The notes: generated from the sequence alone by a model not told the origin. A stretch of DNA of 64,000 bases from Streptomyces ferrugineus (GCF_015160855.1 NZ_CP063373.1:9213001-9277000), one strand, 5' to 3'; positions 45,162 through 54,204 are shown, numbered from the stretch's first letter. A program made the numbers and translations.

Positions 45162-46667
45162 CTTGGCGGCTCGGGCGGAGAGGCGGTCCATGCGGGCACG
45201 GGCCGACTCCAGTTCCTCGACGTCGTCGGCGGCCGGACCGCCCTCGGCCGCGAGCTGGTCCCACAGGCCGAGCAGATCCCGGCCCAGGTACAGCCCGAGC
45301 GAAGGGTCGCGCACGGCGCGCCAGGCCGTGGCCGCGCCGTGCAGGCTGCCGTACGCCGCCTCCGCGTCGTGGGCGCGGTGGTGCCGGCGCGCCACGTCCA
45401 GGGAGAGGGCGAAGGCCCGCTCCGGGTCGCCCGCCAAGTAGGCGATGTAGGCGGAGAGTTCACGGATCCGGAGCACCTCGGGGTGCTCCGGCCCCAGCAC
45501 CGCCGACGCCTCCGCCACGGTCCGCTCCGCGAGCAGAGCCGCCTCCTGCGTCCGTCCCGCCCGCACGGCGTCGTTGATCCGCGCGCTCGCCTCCGCGAAG
45601 GGGGAGGCGTCGGTGGTGGCGGGCGGCGGGTCACCGAGGACCGCTTCGGCCACCGCGTCGAAGCCGCGGGGTGGGGTGGGTTTGGGGTCGGGGTCGACCA
45701 CGGGGTCGGGGGCAGGCACGGGGTCCGGCCGGGAGCCGGGTACCGCGTCCGCGGCACGGACGGGGATCGGGGCGGGGGCGGAGAGCGGGATGGGGTCGGT
45801 GGGCGTGTACGCGGTGGGTTCGCGCGGCGCGTCCGACGGCTGATCGGCCTCCGGTACGGCGGGGTCCGGGAGACCGGCTCGCGGTACGTCGTCCAGCGGG
45901 ACAGCGTCCTGCGGCAGATCGGCCTCGGGTACGGCGTCCTGCCGTACGGCGTCCTGCCCTACGGCGTCCTGCCCTACGGCCTTCTGCGGTACGGCATGCG
46001 GCGGTACGGCATTCGGCGGTACGGCATTCGGCGGCGCGGCATTCGGCGGTGCGTCGGACGGCTCCGGGCCCGCGTCCATGCGTGGCGGTGGGCCGAACTC
46101 CCCCAGCGGCGGCGCGACCGTGCCGGGCGCGGCGTCCCGCACCGGCTCGGGCAGGGGGCGCAGCCGGAAGGTGGGCGAGGCCTCCTGTGCCGGGTCCGGG
46201 TCCAGGTCCAGGTTCGGGTCCGTCAGCGGGCGAAGGATCTGGGTGGGGCTGTCCCGATACGGCGTCGCGTCCGGTGCGGGGTCGCCCGCTGCGGGAGCGG
46301 GCGCCGCAGGGGCGGGCTGCTCCGTCGACGGCACCGTCTCCCCCGCCGGAGCCGTCCGCACCGGCTCGGCGGTGAAGTGGCTGGAACCGTCCTGCTCGAC
46401 CAGCAGCGGGACGACGTACCCGATGCGCTCGTCGTGGACGGTGGCGTGCACGGCGTGGCCGCCGGCGAGGGCGATGCGCTGGAGGTGGGTCAGCACGACC
46501 TGCTGGATCTCCTCGCCGGGCGCCGCGGTGACGGGCACCCCGCCGATCGACGCGCCGCCCGCGCCCGGACCGGCGACGGGGACGTGCACGTCGATCGGCG
46601 CGGCCACGGGGGCCGCCGCGGCGGCGCGTTTCTGTTCCCGCTTCTTCGCGCGGCTCAGTCGAGGCAT
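45138..46667 (-). CDS. Repeat-rich protein with TPR-like C-terminal domain
   Basis: The start MPRLSRAKKREQKRAAAAAP at 46667 has a GAGGGAA ribosome site; 509 residues result. The Lys/Arg-rich start is followed by a folded piece (about 45-95, EEIQQVVLTHLQRIALAGGH), then a long Pro/Ala/Asp linker, then a helical C-terminal domain with tetratricopeptide-like helices (TQEALLAERTVAEASAVLG is typical of TPR_10/12). The linker contains a run of five-residue units of the PPNAV and GQDAV kind. No enzyme motif is seen. It is divergent from the DUF6668-like gene, with 270 bases between. Confidence 0.75.
   Translation of the reverse strand: MPRLSRAKKREQKRAAAAAPVAAPIDVHVPVAGPGAGGASIGGVPVTAAPGEEIQQVVLTHLQRIALAGGHAVHATVHDERIGYVVPLLVEQDGSSHFTAEPVRTAPAGETVPSTEQPAPAAPAPAAGDPAPDATPYRDSPTQILRPLTDPNLDLDPDPAQEASPTFRLRPLPEPVRDAAPGTVAPPLGEFGPPPRMDAGPEPSDAPPNAAPPNAVPPNAVPPHAVPQKAVGQDAVGQDAVRQDAVPEADLPQDAVPLDDVPRAGLPDPAVPEADQPSDAPREPTAYTPTDPIPLSAPAPIPVRAADAVPGSRPDPVPAPDPVVDPDPKPTPPRGFDAVAEAVLGDPPPATTDASPFAEASARINDAVRAGRTQEAALLAERTVAEASAVLGPEHPEVLRIRELSAYIAYLAGDPERAFALSLDVARRHHRAHDAEAAYGSLHGAATAWRAVRDPSLGLYLGRDLLGLWDQLAAEGGPAADDVEELESARARMDRLSARAAKPAEPPRS
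45885..46056. repeat. 15-base tandem repeat array in coding DNA
   Basis: About eleven units related to TACGGCGTCCTGCCG and TACGGCATTCGGCGG encode successive five-residue blocks. Copies at the high-coordinate end are nearly identical; those at the low end are diverged. Confidence 0.85.
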
Positions 46668-46937
46668 CGCTTCCCTCACTCGCATGCGTCGGGGAGTGCG
46701 CGGACGGCACGTTCGGGTTCCATGGTGCTCCCTCGCGTCGTCGGGTTCCGCTTCCCCGGCGTCCAGGTCCGGTCGTACAGGTCGGACACGTCGTACACGT
46801 ACTCTCGAGTCTCTCCGGCCACGCGCAGTGCGGACGTCACCGTGGCGTCACAGACTCGTTCCAGGACCTTGTGCCACGTCACAGCGTTCTCATGCCTGGC
46901 ACCAAGATCGATGGCGTGACGAGGGAGGAGTGCGGGC

Positions 46938-47459
46938 ATGCGGACTGACATGCACGTACAGCAGGGCCGGCCGCAGCCGGGGCCGGAGATCTGGATCCGC
47001 GGGCCGGTGGCCCTCCCGGAGGAACCGCCGCCCTCCCCCGCCGCCGCCACGCCCCGGCGCTTCTCCTGGGTCGGTGTGCACGGCGGCGCGGGAGTCACCA
47101 CTCTCGCCTCGGTCTACGGCGGCCACGACTGCGGACGCGCCTGGCCCGGCCCCGCCGATCCGCCGTCGGTGCTGCTCGTGGCCCGCACCCATGCGACCGG
47201 GCTGGCCGCGGCGCTGGGCGCCCTCGAGGTCTTCCGGCGCGGGGAGGCTCCGCACGGCCTCGATCTCGACGCGGTCGTCCTGGTCGCGGACGCGCCGGGC
47301 CGCCTGCCGCGGCCGCTCGCCGAGCAGGCCAGGGTCATCGAGTCGGTGGTCGATGTGTACCGGGTGCCGTGGGTGCCGGCTTGGCGACTCGGTGATCTGA
47401 GCGGCCGGCCGCCGAAGGAGGCGGCGGCGTTGGCACGGCTGACCGGGCGCGCTCGCTGA
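46938..47459 (+). CDS. DUF6668-like protein with degenerate P-loop
   Basis: The 173-residue protein MRTDMHVQQGRPQPGPEIWI contains WVGVHGGAGVTTLASVYGGH, which resembles the deviant Walker A loop of MinD/ParA ATPases (KGGxGKTT) but has Val in place of the nucleotide-binding Lys and His in place of the signature Lys. Later strands LLVARTHATGLAAALGAL and AVVLVADAPGRLP fit the same fold. It probably does not hydrolyse ATP. I recognise the pattern as DUF6668. It is divergent from the repeat-rich TPR-like gene, so the two may act together. Confidence 0.75.
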   Translation: MRTDMHVQQGRPQPGPEIWIRGPVALPEEPPPSPAAATPRRFSWVGVHGGAGVTTLASVYGGHDCGRAWPGPADPPSVLLVARTHATGLAAALGALEVFRRGEAPHGLDLDAVVLVADAPGRLPRPLAEQARVIESVVDVYRVPWVPAWRLGDLSGRPPKEAAALARLTGRAR

Positions 47460-47528
47460 GGTCGGCGGTGGTGCGGGTGCCGCGTCTGCAACGCCGCGAG
47501 GAAACCCGCCTTCCCGGACAATCACCCC

Positions 47529-48857
47529 ATGACGACGACACCCGACGCCACCGCCCCCTCGGCCGAGGAAATCGCCACAGCCGTACGCTCGCAGTCCCTC
47601 CGCGCGGTCGACGTCATCGCTGAGGCCCTCGACCGGATCGAGCGAACGGACCCGACCCTCTGCGCGTTCATCGAGGTGTGGGCCGACGAGGCACTTCGCC
47701 GGGCCGCCGACGTGGACGCTCGGGTCGGCGCCGGTGAGCGGCTGCCGCTGGCGGGCGTGCCGATCGGCGTCAAGGGACGGCGGGGGCTGCGGACGGCGGG
47801 ACCGCTGATCGCGGCGGGATGTGTGCCGGTGGGGGCGACGTCCGTCCCGGGGCCGGGAACCGTCTGGCAGACGTGGGGACTTGGCCGGCACGGCCGTACC
47901 GTCAACCCCTGGCGCCACGACCGTACGCCGGGCGGCTCCTCGGCCGGTTCCGCGGCGGCCGTGGCGGCGGGGCTGGTGCCGCTGGCGACCGGGTACGACG
48001 GGGCCGGGTCGGTCCGCATTCCCGCGGCGTGGTGCGGGGTCGTCGGGCTGAAGGTCAGCAATGGGCTCTGGCCGTCGACCGACCGCAGCGGGCTCATGGC
48101 GCCGGGCGTGCTCGCGCGGTGCGTGGGGGATGCGGCGGCGTACTGGCGGGTGATGTCGGGGGATGGGACCCGACCCGGGACGGCGGCCTCCGGCACGGGC
48201 GCGAACGGCGAACCCGCCAAGCCCACCGAGCCCGCCAGACCTGCCGGACCCACCGGACCCACCGGACCCACCGGACCCACCGGACCCACCGGACCCACCG
48301 GACCCACCGGACCCACCGAGCCCACCGAGCCCACCGGACGGTACGACACCCCGAGCGCCGTATGGTCCCCCGACCTCGGCTTCGACTCCCCCGACCCGGA
48401 CGTCGTGGCCGTCGCCCACGCCGCCGCCGTGCGGCTCGCCGAGGCCGGCGCGATCAGGGCCGTGCGTCCGCGCACCCCGTTCCGCCTCGACGACCCGGCC
48501 CCGGCCTGGCTCGCCCTGCGGGCGGCTCCGGGCGCGGAGCCCACCCCAGACGTCCAGCACATCCGCGCCGCGAACGACGGCCGCCTGGCCGCCCTCTTCG
48601 CCGATGCCCAACTGCTCCTGACGCCGACCGCCCCCACCCCACCGCACGGCCACGACGGGCCCGGCGAGCGCTACTCCACCGCGCTGACCTGGGCGTTCAA
48701 CCTGAGTGGGCATCCGGCGATCAGCATCCCGGCGGGGTTCGGGCCGGACGGCTGCCCGGTGGGGCTCCAGTTGGTGGCGGCCCACGGCGCGGAGTCGCTG
48801 CTGCTCAGGGCAGCCGGTGTGGCGGAGCGGAATATCGGGTCCTGTACTCGCGGTTAG
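47529..48857 (+). CDS. Amidase-signature family protein with collagen-like insert
   Basis: The 442-residue protein has the amidase core: GVPIGVKGRRGLRTAG with the catalytic Lys, TPGGSSAGSAAAVAAGLVPL with the cis-Ser, and TGYDGAGSVRIPAAWCGVVG with the nucleophile Ser. The classic Lys-Asp after the Lys is Lys-Gly, and GGS is AGS, so activity may be altered. Between the two halves (about residues 240-270) lies a (Gly-Pro-Thr)8 run followed by two Glu-Pro-Thr units, which looks like a collagen repeat. Family members hydrolyse amides or form Gln-tRNA; the substrate is unknown. Confidence 0.87.
   Translation: MTTTPDATAPSAEEIATAVRSQSLRAVDVIAEALDRIERTDPTLCAFIEVWADEALRRAADVDARVGAGERLPLAGVPIGVKGRRGLRTAGPLIAAGCVPVGATSVPGPGTVWQTWGLGRHGRTVNPWRHDRTPGGSSAGSAAAVAAGLVPLATGYDGAGSVRIPAAWCGVVGLKVSNGLWPSTDRSGLMAPGVLARCVGDAAAYWRVMSGDGTRPGTAASGTGANGEPAKPTEPARPAGPTGPTGPTGPTGPTGPTGPTGPTEPTEPTGRYDTPSAVWSPDLGFDSPDPDVVAVAHAAAVRLAEAGAIRAVRPRTPFRLDDPAPAWLALRAAPGAEPTPDVQHIRAANDGRLAALFADAQLLLTPTAPTPPHGHDGPGERYSTALTWAFNLSGHPAISIPAGFGPDGCPVGLQLVAAHGAESLLLRAAGVAERNIGSCTRG
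48245..48334. repeat. 9-base tandem repeat in the amidase gene
   Basis: Eight exact copies of CGGACCCAC followed by two CGAGCCCAC variants. The unit is a multiple of three, so gain or loss keeps the frame and changes only the number of Gly-Pro-Thr units. Confidence 0.97.
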
Positions 48858-48914
48858 GTGCCGTACACCGACCGATACGGCCCGCGACGTGACGGCCGAC
48901 CTTCTGGGGGACCC

Positions 48915-49499
48915 ATGACCCGCCGCTTCCTGTTCGTCCTCGGCAGCAGCCGCCCCGACGGCAACACCGAACTGCTCGCGCGCAGGGCCGCCGAGCAGCT
49001 GCCCTCAGACGTCGAACAGCAGTGGATCGACCTGGCCGCGCATCCGCTGCCCGACTTCGAGGACCTGCGGCACGACAGTGACCACACCCGCCCGACGCGG
49101 GGGAACGTGGCGCTGCTGCTCGACGCCACCCTCGCGGCCACGGACGTCGTGATCGTCTCGCCGCTGTACTGGTACTCGGTGTCCGCCCACGTCAAGCGCT
49201 ACCTCGACTACTGGTCGGGCTGGCTGCGCACCCCCGGCGTCGACTTCAAGGCGACCATGGCCGGGCGCACCCTGTGGGGCGTGACCGCGCTCGCGCACGA
49301 GGAGCGGGAGGTCGCCGACCCGCTGGTCGGGACGCTCAGCAACTCCGCCGCGTACCTGCGCATGCGCTTCGGCGGGGTGCTGCTGGGCAACGGCAGCAAG
49401 CCCGGCGATGTGCTCGGCGACGCCGCGGCGCTGGCCCGGGCGAAGACGTTCTTCGCGCAGGAGGCGCCGCTCGCACGCTTCCCGTACGAGACCGACTAG
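48915..49499 (+). CDS. NADPH-dependent FMN reductase / flavodoxin-like protein
   Basis: The ATG at 48915 follows GGGGG; 194 residues result. The phosphate loop VLGSSRPDGNTELLARRAAE and the flavin-side segment VSPLYWYSVSAHVKRYLDYW are typical of the NADPH-dependent FMN reductase/WrbA group. It probably reduces quinones, azo dyes or nitro compounds, or supplies reduced flavin. Its stop overlaps the stop of the convergent ABC permease gene by 4 bases. Confidence 0.9.
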   Translation: MTRRFLFVLGSSRPDGNTELLARRAAEQLPSDVEQQWIDLAAHPLPDFEDLRHDSDHTRPTRGNVALLLDATLAATDVVIVSPLYWYSVSAHVKRYLDYWSGWLRTPGVDFKATMAGRTLWGVTALAHEEREVADPLVGTLSNSAAYLRMRFGGVLLGNGSKPGDVLGDAAALARAKTFFAQEAPLARFPYETD

Positions 49500-50416
49500 G
49501 CGGTGATGTCCTTCGCCGTGAACCTCGCCCAGGCCGCCGAGCCGAACACCGCCGCGTACAGGCCCTGGATGCCGAGGTTCTTGATCAGGTCGTCCCAGTA
49601 GACGGGGTCGCGCATCAGGTCGGCGAAGGACAGCCAGTAGTGGGAGAAGAAGTACGGCTGCAGCGCGTGGAGCTGGGGGATCTGGTCGAGGATCTGGACG
49701 GTGATCAGCAGGCCCACCGTCGTCGCCATCGCCGCGATGCCGCTGTTGGTCAGCGTCGAGACGAACAGGCCCAGCGCCGCCACGCCTATCAGTGACAAGG
49801 CGACGACCAGGGCGATCAGCAGGGCTCTGCCCAGCCCCTCCGCGAAGCTGATCCGGGTGCCGGAGATCGTCGTCAGGTCACCGAGCGGGAAGAGCAGCGC
49901 CCCGACCGTGAACGCCGAGACCGCGACCACGAGGGTCGCCACCACGCAGAAGGCCATCGTGGTCGCGTACTTGGTGAGCAGCAGACGGGTGCGTCCGGCG
50001 GGCGCGACGAGGAGATAGCGCAGGGTGCCCGCGTTCGCCTCGCCGGCTATCGCGTCGCCGGCGATGACGCCGATCGCCATCGGCAGGAAGAACGGGAGCG
50101 TCGCGGCCAGCGCGGTGAAGACCAGGAACAGACCGTTGTTGGTGATCTGCGAGATGAACGCCGGGCCGCCGCCCTGCGGGCCACCGCCCCCGGAGCCGTC
50201 ACCGGTCTCGATCTTCACGGCGATCCCGACCAGGATCGGCACGGCGGCGAGGACGGCGAGCAGCGCGAGGGTGCGCCAGCGCCGGAATGTGGTGAGCAGT
50301 TCGCTGCGGAAGAGCCCGAGGGTCCACAAGGGGCTGGCCTTCCGAGGCCCTTCGAGCGCACCGCCCTGCTGGATGTCGAGCGCGCCGCCCTGCTGGACGA
50401 CTTCAGCCTGCGACAT
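49496..50416 (-). CDS. ABC-2 type transporter permease
   Basis: The 306-residue protein has six hydrophobic helices; the first is LLAVLAAVPILVGIAV, followed by a long Gly-rich loop outside and PFFLPMAIGVIAGDAIAGEA, GTLRYLLVAPAGRTRLLLTK typical of ABC-2 permeases. Its N-terminus has a small direct repeat, QQGGALDIQQGGALEG. It overlaps the ATPase gene by 14 bases, so the two form one exporter. The substrate is unknown. Confidence 0.92.
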   Translation of the reverse strand: MSQAEVVQQGGALDIQQGGALEGPRKASPLWTLGLFRSELLTTFRRWRTLALLAVLAAVPILVGIAVKIETGDGSGGGGPQGGGPAFISQITNNGLFLVFTALAATLPFFLPMAIGVIAGDAIAGEANAGTLRYLLVAPAGRTRLLLTKYATTMAFCVVATLVVAVSAFTVGALLFPLGDLTTISGTRISFAEGLGRALLIALVVALSLIGVAALGLFVSTLTNSGIAAMATTVGLLITVQILDQIPQLHALQPYFFSHYWLSFADLMRDPVYWDDLIKNLGIQGLYAAVFGSAAWARFTAKDITA

Positions 50417-51473
50417 CGAATCCCTCCCCGGTGAGTGCCACGAACGCGTCCTCCAGGGAGGCCCGTTCGACCCCGAAGCCCCGGACCCGGACCCCGGCCC
50501 TCACCAACGCCGCGTTGACGTCGGCGAGATCACGCTCCGGAGGTTCGGCGGTCACCCGGTCGTCGATGATGACGACGTCACCGGCACCCTGCTCCTTCAG
50601 CACCCGGGCCGCGTCCGCGGTGTCGGGCGTGGTCACGAAGAGCCGGCCGCGGACCCCGGCGGCCAGCTCCGCCACCGCGCCCTGGGTGATCAGCCGCCCC
50701 TGGGCCATCACCGCCGCGTGCGTGCAGACCTGCTCGATCTCGTCGAGGAGGTGGGAGGAGAGGAAAACGGTGGTGCCGTCGGAGGCCAGTTCCCGGATCA
50801 GCGAACGGATCTCGCGCATGCCCTGCGGGTCGAGGCCGTTGGTCGGCTCGTCGAGGACGAGGAGCCTGCGCGGCTGGAGCAGGGCGGCCGCGAGCCCCAG
50901 CCGCTGCTTCATGCCGAGCGAGTACGCCTTGGCCTTCTTGCCCGCGGCGGCCGTCAGGCCCACCCGGTCCAGCGCGGCCGCGACGCGGGTGCGCCGGGTG
51001 CGTGGATCGGCGGTCGGGTCGGCGGCGTCGTAGCGCAGGAGGTTGTCGCGGCCGGAGAGGAAGCCGTACAGGGCGGGCCCCTCGATGAGCGCGCCCACGT
51101 GCGGCAGCACGGTGCGCACGGCCCGCGGCATGGGCCGGCCGAGCACATGCGCGGTACCCGAGGTGGGCTCGATCAGCCCCATCAGCATGCGGATGGTGGT
51201 GGTCTTGCCCGAGCCGTTGGGCCCGAGGAACCCGAAGACGCTGCCCGCCGGGACGGCCAGATCGAGACCGTCCACAGCGAGCTGCCCGCCGCGGTAGCGC
51301 TTGGTCAGCCCGTGGGTGGCGATGACCGTGTCACCCTCGCCCGTCGGGCCCGACGGGCCGTGCGGGTGGGTGTGCGGGGCCGCGCCGGCCCGGCTGGACC
51401 GGGCCTGACCGGATCCGGCATCCGAATCGGCGTGCGCGGCCTCGGCGGTCTCCCCGGCGGGCGGTTCCTCCAT
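50403..51473 (-). CDS. ABC transporter ATP-binding protein
   Basis: The 356-residue protein carries an N-terminal Gly/His-rich extension of about 48 residues and then a full ATPase: Walker A FGFLGPNGSGKTTTIR, signature YSLGMKQRL, Walker B LLVLDEPTNGLDP and the switch His in FLSSHLLDE. The last 80 residues are the DUF4162-type C-terminal domain common in drug and lipid exporters. It is translated before the permease and 52 bases after a LolA-like gene, all on one strand. Confidence 0.93.
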   Translation of the reverse strand: MEEPPAGETAEAAHADSDAGSGQARSSRAGAAPHTHPHGPSGPTGEGDTVIATHGLTKRYRGGQLAVDGLDLAVPAGSVFGFLGPNGSGKTTTIRMLMGLIEPTSGTAHVLGRPMPRAVRTVLPHVGALIEGPALYGFLSGRDNLLRYDAADPTADPRTRRTRVAAALDRVGLTAAAGKKAKAYSLGMKQRLGLAAALLQPRRLLVLDEPTNGLDPQGMREIRSLIRELASDGTTVFLSSHLLDEIEQVCTHAAVMAQGRLITQGAVAELAAGVRGRLFVTTPDTADAARVLKEQGAGDVVIIDDRVTAEPPERDLADVNAALVRAGVRVRGFGVERASLEDAFVALTGEGFDVAG

Positions 51474-51525
51474 CGGCGCCTCGGGCTCCTCGGTTCGTGG
51501 TGCGGGTACGGCGGTTGGCTGCGGG

Positions 51526-52791
51526 TTACTTCCCGGAGCCGGCCGCCTTCACGAGCGCGTCCTTGTCGACCGCGCCCACATAGACCTTGCCGTCGTCCGT
51601 GACCAGGGCGTTGATCAGTCGGGTCTTGAAGACCGTGCCCGAACCGAACTTACCGGTGACCTTGTCGCCCAGGGAGTCCAGGAAGCCGCCCATGTCACCG
51701 CCGACCTCGGAGCCGGACGGGATGCCCTCGCCGCCGGTGTCGAAGACGGCCACGGAGTTCCAGCCCTCGCCTATGACCTCGGGACCACCCTGGCCAGCCT
51801 TGCCCTCGGACTTCGGGCCGCCGAACTCCTTCTCGAGTTCCTTGCGGAACTCGTCCTCGGACTTCGCGGAGCCGTGCTTCTGGGCCTCAGCCTCCAGCTC
51901 GCCCTCCTCGGTGACCTTCGCGCCCTTGGGCGGGGTGAAGTCGAAGGTGGAGGCGTCCGGCTTGGCGAAGCTCACCTGGGTGAAGCCGGCGTCGATCACG
52001 GCCGCGCCACCGCTGGACGGGGTCAGCGTGAACTTCAGCGGCATACCGGTCTTGGCGTCCACGGCCACGGTGATCGCACCGACCGTGGTCCCGGACTGCT
52101 TCGGCTTGATCAGCAGCCGGTAGGCGTCGCGGCCCGCGACCTGCGCGGTGCCGTCGACGGTGACGGACGTGGTGTCGTCGACCGCCTTGAGGGCCTCCTC
52201 GGTGAACTCCTTGGGAGTGGCGGGAACCTCGTCGGTCTTCCCCTTCTCCTTCTGCCCCTGTGCCTCGTCGGCGGTGCCGTGGAAGACCTCGTTCGACTTG
52301 CTGTCGTAGCCCCAGACGTCCTTGCCGTTGTGGATGAGGCTGTACTCGGAGGCGTTCTCCAGCAGGGAGAGCTTCTGCTTGTCCTCGCCGTCGACGGCCA
52401 CGCGCAGCGTGTGCGTGCCGGACGCCAGCTCGGTCAGCTTGGCCGAGGGGTCGGCCGACGAACCGTCACCCGATCCCGACGGCAGGGCGCCGGAGGTGAG
52501 GCTGGACTCCAGCCCGCCGAGGTCGGGCAGGCCCAGATCGGTGGTGACCTTGAAGGTGCCGGAGAGCTGCTGCACATCCGACTTGGCGATCTTCTCGATG
52601 AGTTGCTGCGCGGTGATGTCCGGCAGGTCCGGGTCGCCGGAGTCGGCGATCGCCGGGACGAGCCCGATCGTCGCCGCCGCGACTCCCACGACCGCGACCG
52701 GAACGACGTACCGCGCGGCCTTGCGCCGCCCCGCGCGCAGGTCGTCGACCTCCGCGGCGGTCGTACTGTCGTCGGATTCGTACGGTGCCAT
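51526..52791 (-). CDS. LolA/RseB-like membrane-anchored protein
   Basis: The start MAPYESDDSTTAAEVDDLRA at 52791 follows a GGAGGT site; 421 residues result. One transmembrane segment (about 28-48) anchors an extracellular LolA/RseB-fold domain: ITAQQLIEKIAKSDVQQLSG, GTHTLRVAVDGEDKQKLSLL, GRDAYRLLIKPKQSG and AVDAKTGMPLKF. Such domains bind lipids or act as sigma-factor-related sensors. It heads an operon with the ABC transporter, so it may hand a lipid-like molecule to that system. The late part is Glu/Lys rich. Confidence 0.85.
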   Translation of the reverse strand: MAPYESDDSTTAAEVDDLRAGRRKAARYVVPVAVVGVAAATIGLVPAIADSGDPDLPDITAQQLIEKIAKSDVQQLSGTFKVTTDLGLPDLGGLESSLTSGALPSGSGDGSSADPSAKLTELASGTHTLRVAVDGEDKQKLSLLENASEYSLIHNGKDVWGYDSKSNEVFHGTADEAQGQKEKGKTDEVPATPKEFTEEALKAVDDTTSVTVDGTAQVAGRDAYRLLIKPKQSGTTVGAITVAVDAKTGMPLKFTLTPSSGGAAVIDAGFTQVSFAKPDASTFDFTPPKGAKVTEEGELEAEAQKHGSAKSEDEFRKELEKEFGGPKSEGKAGQGGPEVIGEGWNSVAVFDTGGEGIPSGSEVGGDMGGFLDSLGDKVTGKFGSGTVFKTRLINALVTDDGKVYVGAVDKDALVKAAGSGK

Positions 52792-53005
52792 GTGTGCCTT
52801 ACCTCCGTCGTCGGCGGCGGCCGTCCGTCTCGTTCCTCGCCCGCGAGTCCTATCGACCCCGCACCAGCCCACCCCTGAGCCGCCATTCTCACCCGAATCG
52901 GTGAGGAGTGGTGTTTTCCGTGGTTTCCATCTGACCAAATCGGCCGGAGAGATGCGTCAACCTTCGGAGCCAACTCCGCGTACACCTGCGGTATGACACA
53001 AGGAG

Positions 53006-53050
53006 GCGGCGCCTCCCCCGACCCGTAGGGGTTGGTGGGGAAGACGCCGC
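53006..53050 (-). terminator. Imperfect hairpin after the CHRD gene
   Basis: GCGGCG and CCCC arms pair with GGGGA and CGCCGC with a few mismatches, 25 bases past the stop of the CHRD gene. It probably ends that transcript. Confidence 0.5.
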
Positions 53051-53074
53051 TGTGCGTGCGTGCCGGCGACCGGA

Positions 53075-54127
53075 TCAGCCGTTGAGGAACACGTAGTCGG
53101 CCTGGTACGGCACGCCGACGATCGCGCCCGGCGTGCAGGAGCCGCTCGGGGCCACGCCGCCGACGGTGTTCAGCCGCAGGATCTCGGCGGTGTCGGCCAG
53201 CAGGCCGTGGTGCCTGCCGGACTGAGTGGCCTTCAGGTCCAGCTCGGGGATGTTCTTGTCGCCGTTCGGGGTCCTGGAGACGACGGCCCCGGTCACCGCG
53301 CTGCCGTCCCGCGCGATCCACTGCGGCGTACCCGAGTTGGGCGCGACGAAGGAGTGCGCGATACGGCCGCCCAGTACGGCGCTGACGTCGCGCTGGGCGA
53401 AGGCGTACCCGCCGCCCTCGGCCGGCTTGCACTCGTAGATCTGCTTGCCCTTGATGACGGACGCCTGGAAGTTGTCGAGCGCGTCCCGGAAGTCGAACCC
53501 GGCGACGGTGACCTTGTGGAGCTGACCGCGGACGGCGCCGCCCGGGAACTCGGCCGTGTGCAGGTTGGCGTAGAACGAATTCGGTTCGGTCTTCAGGGCG
53601 TTGAGGAGGGCGGGGTCCTTCACCTTGACGGTGCCGGTGAGGCTGTGGCCGTTGCCTTTGCTCTTGTTCTTGCTCTTGCTCTTGCTCTTGCTCTTGTCGA
53701 GGAGGCCGCCGAAGTCGACCTTGATGCCGCCGTTGGTGCCCTTGGCGCCCTGGTGGATGTGGAGGGCGGTCGGCTTGCCGGTGCCGCGCCAGGTGACGGC
53801 GACGGACACCTTGTCGCCCTTGACCTTCACGAACTGCAGAGCGGCTCCGTCCTCGTCCCCGACGGCAGGCCCGCCCTCGACGGGAACCTCGTTGGCCCCG
53901 CGCAGGCCGGCGGCCAGGATCGTGCCCCCGGTGCCGCCCTCGGCGGTAGCGCTCTGGCTCACGATCCCCTGCGTGTCGCCTCCGGCGTGGCCCGCGTGGT
54001 CGGCGCGGCTGCCTCCGGCGGCGAAGGCGGGAATCACCGTGGCGGCGACACCGCCGGCGGCGGCCACCGCGACGGCGGTGACGATCAGGCTCTTATGGCG
54101 CTTCGAGAACGTCGTCTTCATACCCAT
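53075..54127 (-). CDS. Secreted CHRD and DUF3455-like domain protein
   Basis: The 350-residue product starts MGMKTTFSKRHKSLIVTAVA with a Sec signal peptide, cut near PAFA-AGGS. The first domain is CHRD: AAGLRGANEVPVEGGPAVGD, ALHIHQGAKGTNGG and FYANLHTAEFPGGAVRGQLH. The second resembles DUF3455: IYECKPAEGGGYAFAQRDVS, GTPQWIARDGSAVTGAVV and ILRLNTVGGVAPSGSC. A Lys-Ser linker (KSKSKSKNKSKG) interrupts the first domain. It is an extracellular protein of unknown role. The first ATG at 54127 has a GGGGAG site; 54121 is an alternative. Confidence 0.85.
   Translation of the reverse strand: MGMKTTFSKRHKSLIVTAVAVAAAGGVAATVIPAFAAGGSRADHAGHAGGDTQGIVSQSATAEGGTGGTILAAGLRGANEVPVEGGPAVGDEDGAALQFVKVKGDKVSVAVTWRGTGKPTALHIHQGAKGTNGGIKVDFGGLLDKSKSKSKSKNKSKGNGHSLTGTVKVKDPALLNALKTEPNSFYANLHTAEFPGGAVRGQLHKVTVAGFDFRDALDNFQASVIKGKQIYECKPAEGGGYAFAQRDVSAVLGGRIAHSFVAPNSGTPQWIARDGSAVTGAVVSRTPNGDKNIPELDLKATQSGRHHGLLADTAEILRLNTVGGVAPSGSCTPGAIVGVPYQADYVFLNG
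53658..53697. repeat. Hexanucleotide repeat in the CHRD gene
   Basis: About six near-exact copies of CTTGCT (one reads CTTGTT). It encodes alternating Ser-Lys and can change copy number without shifting the frame. Confidence 0.9.
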
Positions 54128-54204
54128 GATTCTGTTTTCTCCCCGTAATGCGGCTGACGCCCCCTGCGTCAGCTTCTGGGCATGGGTACGGAGACGATCT
54201 CAGT

